Shown: one piece after another, positions 1-5,307 of the stretch | How positions within the stretch are numbered: position 1 is the first letter of the stretch | How the letters are laid out: each line of letters opens with the position of its first letter | Source: Actinomycetota bacterium | GTDB lineage: Bacteria > Actinomycetota > Acidimicrobiia > Spongiisociales > ZC4RG35 | Direction of reading: 5' to 3' | NCBI GenBank assembly: GCA_027296205.1 | Contig: JAPUJM010000221.1 | Coordinates: forward strand, 1-6,487 | DNA length: 6,487 nt | The notes under the pieces: model-generated | Told to the model about the DNA's origin: nothing | Database searches by the model: none | Seen by the model: only the letters and a program-made list of their open reading frames with translations | Position numbers and translations under genes: made by a program

Positions 1-162
1 ACCAAGACCAACCAGAACTCCTATCACCAGTCCTATATCGGAGCCGGTCTCGATGCCGGCGACGGTCAGTCCTCCACCAACCACGAGGGCGAAGACTGAG
101 GCGGTGAGGCTGCCGGAGGCCACGCCGAGGGCGACAGCACCGATGTTGAGAGCAGCAAGCAC
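1..162 (-). CDS. Partial hydrophobic membrane protein, N-terminal part only
   Basis: An open minus-strand frame runs from a GTG at 162-160 to the left edge of the window, so only about 54 N-terminal residues are visible. They are almost entirely hydrophobic or small (Ala, Gly, Val, Leu), with one Glu and one Asp in the stretch GIETGSDIG, and could form two or three membrane helices separated by short turns. Codon third positions are mostly G or C, as in the confident genes of this window. An in-frame stop lies upstream of the GTG, and no clear ribosome binding site is close to it, so the start is uncertain. It would be divergent from the aquaporin at 281. I do not recognise the family. There is a faint similarity in style to small antiporter or complex I membrane subunits, but it is too weak to name. 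The opposite strand is also open here until a TGA at 98-100, so a coding call on this strand is not certain. Confidence 0.4.
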   Translation of the reverse strand, partial: MLAALNIGAVALGVASGSLTASVFALVVGGGLTVAGIETGSDIGLVIGVLVGLG

Positions 163-266
163 ACGACAATGTTGGCAGGAGCAGTCTCCAAATCCGCCGA
201 TCGGTGAGCAGCATCAATAACCTGACCCCGAGACCATTCGTCGAGTCGAGCAAAGCGGACCCGTAG

Positions 267-272
267 AGGAGG
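267..272 (+). promoter_or_regulatory. Ribosome binding site deciding the TTG start of the aquaporin
   Basis: AGGAGG, a perfect Shine-Dalgarno core, ends 8 nt before the TTG at 281. This supports the rare TTG start. It is the strongest ribosome binding site in the window; several neighbouring genes have none. Confidence 0.8.
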
Positions 273-280
273 AGACCAAC

Positions 281-967
281 TTGGTTATCAACAAATATCT
301 GGCCGAGCTAATGGGAACGTTCATTCTCGTCGTCGTCGGATCGTTGGGAATACTGGCGGTGGGAGGAGCCTTTGTGAGCGGCACATGGCTCGCCGCCAAC
401 ATCATCGCCATCGCCTTCGCCTTTGGTCTTGCGCTGCTCGCGGGAATCTGGGTCGTGGGCCATGTGTCCGGGGCCCATTTCAACCCGGCGGTGACGCTGG
501 CGATGCTTCTCGACAAGCGTGTTTCGTTTTCCGATGCCATCGGATACTGGATAGCCCAGTTCGCCGGGGCCGGTGTCGCTTCCCTGGTGATTTGGGCGAT
601 AACAGATAGTAGGGAAGACGTCGGCCTGACCGCGACCACCTACACCGATCTCAACACGGCGATCGTGGTCGAGGTCTTGCTCACGGCAATCTTTGTTTGG
701 ACGATCATGGCGGTGACAAAGTCCGGTGCGAACCATGCACCCGCGGCCATCGCGCTGACCCTTGTGGGTATTCACCTGGCCGGGATCCCGTTCTCGGGCG
801 CCTCGGTCAACCCGGCCCGCTCATTTGGCCCGGCGGCCGTGTCCGGAGAAAACTTTGCCCAACTCTGGGTTTACATCTATGCGCCCCTGATCGGAGCCGT
901 CATCGCCTGGACTCTCTACAACCTCTTCCCCGTCGAGGAGCCCGGTAGGGCAGAACGAGTGGAATAA
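281..967 (+). CDS. Aquaporin (MIP family), AqpZ-like water channel
   Basis: This 228-residue protein has the length and hydrophobic pattern of a six-helix MIP channel in the cytoplasmic membrane. Both half-helix signatures are present: HFNPAVT with N68-P69-A70, and SVNPARS with N177-P178-A179 followed by the selectivity-filter arginine R180. Aligning by eye to E. coli AqpZ, the aromatic/arginine filter reads F48, H165, A174 and R180. The Phe and His are typical of water-selective aquaporins rather than glycerol facilitators; Ala replaces the AqpZ Thr. The two NPA boxes are 109 residues apart, consistent with the internal two-fold repeat. Translation starts at TTG 281 behind an excellent ribosome binding site, and the gene ends in TAA followed by a hairpin terminator, so it is probably monocistronic. 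The likely role is passive water exchange and osmotic adjustment. The family assignment is secure, but substrate specificity is inferred from filter residues only. An AqpZ-type symbol would be a guess. Confidence 0.95.
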   Translation: MVINKYLAELMGTFILVVVGSLGILAVGGAFVSGTWLAANIIAIAFAFGLALLAGIWVVGHVSGAHFNPAVTLAMLLDKRVSFSDAIGYWIAQFAGAGVASLVIWAITDSREDVGLTATTYTDLNTAIVVEVLLTAIFVWTIMAVTKSGANHAPAAIALTLVGIHLAGIPFSGASVNPARSFGPAAVSGENFAQLWVYIYAPLIGAVIAWTLYNLFPVEEPGRAERVE

Positions 968-971
968 CAGG

Positions 972-998
972 GCCCGGGTGTGATCCCCGGGCGCTTTT
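972..998 (+). terminator. Rho-independent terminator of the aquaporin gene
   Basis: GCCCGGG (972-978) pairs perfectly with CCCGGGC (986-992) around a 7-nt loop, followed within 2 nt by four Ts (995-998). It begins 4 nt after the aquaporin stop. The convergent cyclotransferase gene ends at 998, so the T-run touches its stop codon. The reverse orientation has no good T-run, so this mainly serves the plus strand. Confidence 0.75.
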
Positions 999-1459
999 CA
1001 CGAGGAGAGGGTGTCTTCCTCGAGATCCTCGAGACCCATCACCCAGCCCGCCGGGAGGCTCCAGTGCCGGGCTCCTCTGATCATCGAGTCGAGATAATCG
1101 GCAGTGGGTAGATGGTCGTCGTCGGGGGAACCGGTGGCGACAAAGGCGAGGCAGTCGTATTTGTTCCCTTCACGGTCAACAGCTTTGTGGTCAAAACCGG
1201 GAGACCTGCCTTCGTGCGCCTCGGCGCTCACCAGGGCGTCGACCTGATCGTCGGGAATCTCGAACACACCGCCCCAAACCGTGTGTGCCGGATCGCGGGT
1301 GAGCGTCGCAGTTGCCCGGTTGGGGCCGGAGTGGACGAACCCGAGCTTGGTCTCCGGATAGTGCGCGGTAAAGAGAAACTTGGCTCCGGGAGCCACCTCT
1401 CCGATGCGGTCCGGGTCGAGAAACGAGGCGTAGGCGAAATACAGCGTCGGGTCGGGCAC
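998..1459 (-). CDS. Gamma-glutamylcyclotransferase-like (AIG2/GGCT fold) protein
   Basis: The 153-residue product begins with LYFAYASFLDPDRI, a variant of the YGSN substrate-binding loop of the GGCT fold. It continues with VWGGVFEIPDDQVDALVSAE, matching the family pattern in which a Glu at the end of an L-x-x-x-E motif (E80 here; E98 of human GGCT) is the catalytic acid/base. The C-terminal part (P118 to W139, with Y122, GA at 129-130 and LPAGW) also fits family members that cyclise gamma-glutamyl amines or dipeptides to 5-oxoproline. The conserved Gly of YGSN is Ala here and the Asn is replaced, so the exact substrate is uncertain. The start is GTG at 1459-1457 with no Shine-Dalgarno but a TAAGAT box 9 nt upstream, suggesting a nearly leaderless transcript. 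It is convergent with the aquaporin and divergent from the thioredoxin-like lipoprotein. A cytoplasmic location is likely because no signal peptide is visible. Confidence 0.8.
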   Translation of the reverse strand: MPDPTLYFAYASFLDPDRIGEVAPGAKFLFTAHYPETKLGFVHSGPNRATATLTRDPAHTVWGGVFEIPDDQVDALVSAEAHEGRSPGFDHKAVDREGNKYDCLAFVATGSPDDDHLPTADYLDSMIRGARHWSLPAGWVMGLEDLEEDTLSS

Positions 1460-1468
1460 GGGAACCGG

Positions 1469-1474
1469 ATCTTA
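1469..1474 (-). promoter_or_regulatory. Candidate -10 box, leaderless-type promoter of the cyclotransferase gene
   Basis: On the minus strand TAAGAT (1474-1469) matches the actinobacterial TANNNT consensus, with its last base 10 nt upstream of the GTG start. Transcription would begin at or 1-3 nt before the start codon. No convincing -35 box is seen. This is inference from spacing only. Confidence 0.3.
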
Positions 1475-1542
1475 CCGGGAACGGCGAGTTTGGTGACGCA
1501 CCGGCCGGGACATCATTTACCGCTATTAAACGTGGGTTGGCC

Positions 1543-1548
1543 TACCGT
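1543..1548 (+). promoter_or_regulatory. Candidate -10 box, leaderless-type promoter of the thioredoxin-like lipoprotein gene
   Basis: TACCGT fits TANNNT and is followed by 8 nt and then the GTG start at 1557, with no Shine-Dalgarno between. This would give a transcript starting at or near the start codon. No clear -35 element is visible. It lies in the 97-bp divergent gap shared with the cyclotransferase promoter. Confidence 0.3.
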
Positions 1549-1556
1549 TTTGGATC

Positions 1557-2168
1557 GTGCGTCGTCTTGTAGCCCTTCTCGTGTTGATAGCCGCCTGTGG
1601 CGGAGCCGCGTCTGACCAGCAGAACCAGGGAACCGGGGATGCGGTCGCTCCCTCATCGTCCGTAGTCGACTCGCCGGGCACGACTGCCGGTGACGGCGTT
1701 TCACCAACAACGTCCGGGTCGGATTCCCCATCGACGACAGACTCGGGCCGGCCGGTGGCGCCTGATTTCACTCTCGTGTTGGGTGAAGGCGGCCAATACA
1801 CCCTTTCCGAGGGGACCAAGCCCGTCTACCTGATCTTTTGGGCTGAATGGTGACCAACCTGTCGACGGGAGTTGCCCGTCGTCGATGCCCTGGCGGCTGA
1901 GTACGCAGACGAGGTCGACTTCGTGGCTCCGGCCTGGAAGTCGGATTTCGAGGCGACACAGGCCCGGGCCAACGAGCTGTTCCTCTCCGGAAGAATCCAG
2001 TGGGGACTCGACGAGCAAGAGAGAATCTTTGAGCTCTATGGTGTGCCCTACCAACCAGTGACGGTTCTCATTGCCAGCGACCAAACCGTTGTCGAAGCCT
2101 GGGCTGGGCTTCGCGGCGAGGATGAGCTTCGCGCAGCCATCGACGACCTCATTGCCCTCTCCGGGTAG
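1557..2168 (+). CDS. Thioredoxin-like lipoprotein, probable selenoprotein (UxxC), in-frame TGA at 1851-1853
   Basis: If the TGA is read through, this is one 203-residue extracytoplasmic thiol-disulfide oxidoreductase of the TlpA/ResA type. Residues 1-14 are a short lipoprotein signal (RR, hydrophobic run, lipobox LIAAC with Cys14 as lipid anchor). Residues about 15-66 are a Ser/Thr/Gly/Asp-rich linker. The thioredoxin fold starts at PVAPDFTLVLG (67-77) and reaches the active site YLIFWAEW-[99]-PTCRRELP. Position 99, the nucleophilic first Cys of the family WCxxC motif, is TGA; the resolving Cys102 is intact. After it the same frame continues with the usual helix, an LYGVPYQP segment with the cis-Pro at P167, strand VTVLI and a C-terminal helix, ending at TAG. 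No other lesion is seen. A SECIS-like hairpin follows the TGA. Start is GTG 1557, without a Shine-Dalgarno. Sec at 99 is the favoured reading; a nonsense mutation or base error of a Cys codon is the alternative. Substrate is unknown. Confidence 0.75.
1863..1881 (+). promoter_or_regulatory. Candidate bacterial SECIS hairpin directing selenocysteine insertion at TGA 1851-1853
   Basis: CGACGGG (1863-1869) pairs perfectly with CCCGTCG (1875-1881) around the 5-nt loop AGTTG (1870-1874). The loop starts 16 nt after the TGA; in E. coli fdhF this distance is 17 nt. G is the second loop base and is followed by U, as bacterial SECIS loops require a G in the first two positions and fdhF uses a GU. Below a T-T mismatch, two further pairs are possible (1861-1883 and a 1860-1884 wobble). 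The codons spanned include TTG for Leu106 and CGA for Arg103, less favoured choices in a GC-rich gene, which is consistent with RNA-level constraint. It would be bound by SelB. Identification is by eye and not by folding. Confidence 0.6.
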
Positions 2169-2244
2169 TGGCCGGGCTCTGGCCTGTCGAGGCTTCAGGG
2201 GCGGTCATGATCCCCGACTTACACCTCTAATAACTCCACTCTCG

Positions 2245-2250
2245 TAACCT
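2245..2250 (+). promoter_or_regulatory. Candidate -10 box, leaderless-type promoter of the membrane hydrolase gene
   Basis: TAACCT fits TANNNT and is followed by 9 nt and the TTG start at 2260, with no usable Shine-Dalgarno. The 91-nt gap after the thioredoxin-like gene shows no strong terminator, so read-through from upstream is also possible. Confidence 0.25.
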
Positions 2251-2259
2251 CGCTGGAAC

Positions 2260-3654
2260 TTGAGACAGTTCGAACTCGTCCTCCTCTTCGCGGTGGTGTT
2301 TGCCGTCGCCTGGCCCGCCGTCTTTGGAGTGCGACCACGTCGTGGGATCGTCAGCGGTCTCCTTCTGATCGCCACCGTTCTCCAGTTTCAGATAGACGGG
2401 TTTCGTTGGCAAATGGTCCCGCTCTACCTGGTGGCCATGGGTCTCGTCGCCGGGGACCTGCTGTTCATCGATCGCGCCCTGCGTTTGTCGAGACGGCTGG
2501 CTCGAGGATTGTTTGGCCTGGCGGGCGTGGGTCTGGCGGCAGCGCTGGCCGTGATTCTCCCTGTGCCCGAGCTGCCGGTGCCCTCCGGACCGGAGACGAT
2601 TGGCACCGTGACGGTGGAACTGGTCGACGTGGAGCGAGAGGAGATCTACGGGGAGAAGCCGGGCGGCCCGCGGAGATTCGTGGCGCAAGTCTGGTATCCG
2701 GCTCAGCCGAGCGAGGGGATCGAACCTCTGCCCTGGAGCGAGGACTGGGATGTCGTGGCCCCCGCAATGTCGCGTCAGCTCGGGGTGCCCTCGTGGTTCC
2801 TCGACTACACGAAATACACCATTTCCAACGGCTACCCCTCGATACCGATTGCGGATGGCACATTTCCGGTGGTCATATACAGCCACGGCTGGACCGGGTT
2901 TCGAACCATCGCCATCAACCAGATCGAGACCCTGGTCTCCAACGGCTACATCGTCATTGCCATCGACCACACCTACGGCGCCATTGCCACGAGGCTGACG
3001 AATGGCGAAGTGATCGAGCATGATCCGGCGGCCCTACCGGACGAGGAGGTGGTTGGCGAAGAAGCCTACGCGGAGGCTTCCGCCAATCTCGTGTCGACCT
3101 TCGCTGCGGACATCGTCACCGTTCTCGATACCCTGGAGGATGGCAAGGCGGGTGCATTCGGAGCTGTTGCGGCCGGTGCCGACCTCACCAGTATCGGTGT
3201 TTACGGGCACTCCACCGGTGGGGGAGCGGCTATCAAGGTATGCCTGGAGGACCCCCGTTGCGACGCTGTTCTCGGGTTGGATCCGTGGGTGGAGCCGTTC
3301 TCGGATCGCGTGATCAAACTGACCGCGACTCGTCCGGCCCTCTTCATGAGGTCCGACGAGTGGCGTGGCAACGAGAACGACAACCTCCTTCGCGGCATTG
3401 CCGGACGCAGCGAGGCTCTCACCTACTGGATCGGTGTCGACGGTGCCGAGCACAATGACTTCGTGGCAGTGCCCCTGCTCTCACCGATCGGCGGTCGACT
3501 CGGATTGAAGGGGCCGATACCCACCGGACGAATCCTTCCGATCATCGACAACTACCTGCTCGGGTTCTTCGATGTCTTTCTCCTCGGAACCGGCTCAGCC
3601 GCGCTGGACAACGTCAGTTTCGAGGAAGTGTCGGTCGAGGTGATTGCCCCCTGA
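2260..3654 (+). CDS. Membrane-anchored alpha/beta hydrolase, PAF-acetylhydrolase family
   Basis: This 464-residue protein has an N-terminal membrane part with about four helices (roughly 4-23, 28-45, 50-70 and 82-101) and then an extracytoplasmic hydrolase domain from about residue 115. The domain follows plasma platelet-activating-factor acetylhydrolase closely. FPVVIYSHGWTGFRT (202-216) is the oxyanion region, GHSTGG (316-321) carries the nucleophile S318, D341 in LGLDPW is the acid, and H398 in GAEHNDF is the base. The S-to-D spacing of 23 and S-to-H spacing of 80 compare with 23 and 78 in the human enzyme (S273, D296, H351). The expected chemistry is hydrolysis of short or oxidised acyl esters, perhaps of phospholipids or other small esters; the substrate cannot be read from sequence. 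The start chosen is TTG 2260, because it places the first hydrophobic helix at the N-terminus. The gene ends in TGA just before a strong terminator and is convergent with ccmG. Confidence 0.87.
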   Translation: MRQFELVLLFAVVFAVAWPAVFGVRPRRGIVSGLLLIATVLQFQIDGFRWQMVPLYLVAMGLVAGDLLFIDRALRLSRRLARGLFGLAGVGLAAALAVILPVPELPVPSGPETIGTVTVELVDVEREEIYGEKPGGPRRFVAQVWYPAQPSEGIEPLPWSEDWDVVAPAMSRQLGVPSWFLDYTKYTISNGYPSIPIADGTFPVVIYSHGWTGFRTIAINQIETLVSNGYIVIAIDHTYGAIATRLTNGEVIEHDPAALPDEEVVGEEAYAEASANLVSTFAADIVTVLDTLEDGKAGAFGAVAAGADLTSIGVYGHSTGGGAAIKVCLEDPRCDAVLGLDPWVEPFSDRVIKLTATRPALFMRSDEWRGNENDNLLRGIAGRSEALTYWIGVDGAEHNDFVAVPLLSPIGGRLGLKGPIPTGRILPIIDNYLLGFFDVFLLGTGSAALDNVSFEEVSVEVIAP

Positions 3655-3656
3655 CC

Positions 3657-3705
3657 GTTCTGTGTCGGAAAACCCGGCTCTGAGCCGAGTTTTCCGACAC
3701 AGAAC
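3657..3705. terminator. Bidirectional rho-independent terminator between hydrolase and ccmG (long palindrome)
   Basis: A 17-bp perfect inverted repeat (3657-3673 with 3689-3705) encloses, after one mismatch, a GC-rich inner stem (CGGCT 3675-3679 with AGCCG 3683-3687) and a tiny loop. Each strand reads GC stem followed by GTTTTCC, so the inner hairpin plus T4 can terminate in both directions. It starts 2 nt after the hydrolase stop and ends 4 nt before the ccmG stop. The outer arms are unusually long for a simple terminator. Confidence 0.85.
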
Positions 3706-3709
3706 GGCA

Positions 3710-4303
3710 CTACCCGTCGGGTTCCTGCTGGGTGTCGCCGGTGACCGACTGACCTGGTCTCTCACCACGATTGATCGCATCGATGGTCGCCCCAAGCGTG
3801 AAAGCGTCGGATTCGCCGATGATCTTGCCCACGACGACGCCGTTGTCGTCGATGAAGAAAGTCTCGGGGATGCCAAAGACGCCGTAAGCGATGGCCGTTC
3901 GGCTTCCCGGATCAGCCAGGTATTTGGTCCAGTGGGAGGTACCGGCCCGGGTCAGGTAATCGAGTGACTCGGAGGGGCTCTCCTGGTATCCGATCTGGAC
4001 GAAGGTGACCCCGTTTGGACCGAAGGCGTCCGACGTGGCGACAAGATCGTCATGCTCGGCCCGACACTGGAGACACCAGGAGGCGAAGAAGTTGACCACA
4101 ACGATGTCGCCCTTGAGATCCCCCAAGGCAACCCTGTCCCTGCCATCAAGGGTTGTCAGCTCGAATTCGGGTGCAGGCTGACCGATCAGCGGTGAGTCGA
4201 CCAGAGTTGGATCGCCACCGAACCGGGAGGCGAGAACCACTGCGAGTGCCACGGTTCCGAGGGCAATTCCCAGACCCGCCCAGCGGAGCCACTTGCCACT
4301 CAC
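3710..4303 (-). CDS. ccmG: CcmG/DsbE-type thioredoxin-like protein for cytochrome c maturation
   Basis: The 197-residue product has a short N-terminal tail, one membrane anchor (about 8-25) and an extracytoplasmic thioredoxin-like domain. GQPAPEFELTTLDG (41-54) is the usual opening of this family. NFFASWCLQC (71-80) holds the redox pair C77 and C80, and GVFGIPETFFID (141-152) contains the cis-Pro P146 in the GxPE form characteristic of CcmG. The acidic C-terminal tail is not conserved. In System I cytochrome c maturation, CcmG helps reduce the heme-binding cysteines of the apocytochrome together with CcmH. It starts with GTG at 4303-4301, overlapping the ccmH stop by 4 nt (GTGA), with a GGAGAG ribosome binding site 8 nt upstream inside ccmH, so the two are translationally coupled. 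It is the last gene of the visible operon and is followed by the palindromic terminator. A generic ResA-like role is possible, but the neighbours make CcmG the better call. Confidence 0.92.
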   Translation of the reverse strand: MSGKWLRWAGLGIALGTVALAVVLASRFGGDPTLVDSPLIGQPAPEFELTTLDGRDRVALGDLKGDIVVVNFFASWCLQCRAEHDDLVATSDAFGPNGVTFVQIGYQESPSESLDYLTRAGTSHWTKYLADPGSRTAIAYGVFGIPETFFIDDNGVVVGKIIGESDAFTLGATIDAINRGERPGQSVTGDTQQEPDG

Positions 4304-5307
4304 GCGCAGGACTCTCCGCTGGTCACAGCCTCGAGCCTTGATCCGACCAATGCCTTCGAATCATCGGACAACCGGGGATCTGCGAGTACGTCAGAGAACA
4401 AGCCGGCGGCTGCCTCGGTGTCCCCGGCACCACACCAAAGGACCTGTCCTTTGAGGAACATGGCCGTAGTGGATGCAGAGTCGATGATGAGTGCCTGATC
4501 CAGCAGCCCGATAGCGGTTTCGACCTCACCATTCCCGTCCCAGGCCATCCATCCGAGTCGGACGAGCGCAGTCACCAACTCTGCATCGGATGCGCCGGTA
4601 GCTTCGGCAACGGCAAAGTAGTGGGGGAAGGCGGAGCTGTAGTCGCCGGCCTCGTAATAGCGCTCGGCTAGAGCCAGGCGCATCCCGTTTATCTGAGGAT
4701 TGCCGAGATTGGCCGCAACGACCGCCTCCATTGTCTCGTTCGACACCTCCGAGAGATCTCGACCTTCCAGGTTGGCAACTCCTGCGGACGGTCCTTCACG
4801 GTCCTGGAGAAAGAAGCCGGCGACAATCACGACAACTGCGGCGGCTCCCGCCAGAACGAGTCCGCCGATCAGTGTCCGGCTTCGACTCCGACTCCGGGGA
4901 GCAGCATCGGCGGGCACATCGGTCCCCGGGTGACGACGCCACCACACAATCATCGACACTCCCACGGCCACAGCCACCAAGGGCGCTATCCACAGCACGA
5001 GAGTGGCTCCGCTCGTCGGCGGGTCGAGGAGCACGGCCCCGCTGTACGCCGAGAGGAGCTCATCGATGATCTCCTCGTCGTTGGCCCCCTCGGCTACCCG
5101 TTCCGCGACGAGCGCCATCATGTCTCTCGCCATCTGCGAAGGCGAGTTGGCTATCGACTCGGCCTGACAGACCGGGCATTTGATCTGTGTGCCGATCTGC
5201 TCCACTCGGTCTGTCTCCGACGGACTTGATGCGACGACAACGACGAGGATCACGGTCATGAGGACGATTGCCGTGATTGAGAGAAGATTGCGAGTCCGCT
5301 CAGACAT
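4300..5307 (-). CDS. ccmH: CcmH with C-terminal TPR (CcmI-like) domain, cytochrome c maturation
   Basis: Starting at ATG 5307-5305 the product is 335 residues. Residues 8-27 are a membrane anchor. The CcmH domain follows, with IKCPVCQAESIANSPSQMA (42-60) carrying the redox pair C44 and C47 (family motif LRCxxCQ) and continuing to the AYSGAVLLDPP end of the domain (87-97). A second helix (103-123), a charged Ser/Arg linker and a third helix (147-166) follow. The C-terminal part (about 190-330) is alpha-helical with TPR-like repeats (ALAERYYEAGDYSSAFPHY, 212-230), resembling CcmI or the C-terminal half of E. coli CcmH. It is expected to bind apocytochrome and exchange disulfides with CcmG. A longer reading from a start at 5373 is open, but the extra 22 residues are basic and lie inside ccmF, so the ATG at 5307 is preferred. 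It overlaps the ccmF end by 8 nt and the ccmG start by 4 nt. Confidence 0.9.
   Translation of the reverse strand: MSERTRNLLSITAIVLMTVILVVVVASSPSETDRVEQIGTQIKCPVCQAESIANSPSQMARDMMALVAERVAEGANDEEIIDELLSAYSGAVLLDPPTSGATLVLWIAPLVAVAVGVSMIVWWRRHPGTDVPADAAPRSRSRSRTLIGGLVLAGAAAVVVIVAGFFLQDREGPSAGVANLEGRDLSEVSNETMEAVVAANLGNPQINGMRLALAERYYEAGDYSSAFPHYFAVAEATGASDAELVTALVRLGWMAWDGNGEVETAIGLLDQALIIDSASTTAMFLKGQVLWCGAGDTEAAAGLFSDVLADPRLSDDSKALVGSRLEAVTSGESCA
4312..4317 (-). promoter_or_regulatory. Ribosome binding site for ccmG inside the end of ccmH
   Basis: On the minus strand GGAGAG (4317-4312) lies 8 nt before the GTG at 4303. It supports this start and coupled translation with ccmH. Confidence 0.6.

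Noticed and set aside
163..280. Promoters in the divergent gap upstream of the aquaporin
   Set aside because: Only weak AT-rich hexamers such as TCAATA are present, with no matching -35 box; not supported beyond the ribosome binding site.
1112..1615. 167-codon plus-strand open frame across the cyclotransferase region
   Set aside because: It is antisense to a recognisable GGCT-fold gene, overlaps the start of the thioredoxin-like gene, and its translation shows no coherent fold or motif.
1851..1853. Genome-wide reassignment of TGA (to Gly, Trp or Cys) as explanation for the in-frame stop
   Set aside because: The hydrolase, cyclotransferase, ccmF and ccmH all terminate at TGA at the expected family end points, so TGA is a normal stop here.
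1840..1880. Frameshift as the cause of the interruption
   Set aside because: The sequence on both sides of the TGA is in the same frame and joins into a continuous thioredoxin motif without insertion or deletion.
2169..2259. Terminator after the thioredoxin-like gene (GGCC and GGGG/CCCC short inverted repeats)
   Set aside because: The stems are only 4 bp and no T-run follows; not enough to call.
2227..3021. 264-codon minus-strand open frame opposite the hydrolase
   Set aside because: Its translation is rich in His, Arg, Gly and Gln, typical of an antisense shadow of a GC-rich gene; the plus strand carries a clear PAF-acetylhydrolase domain.
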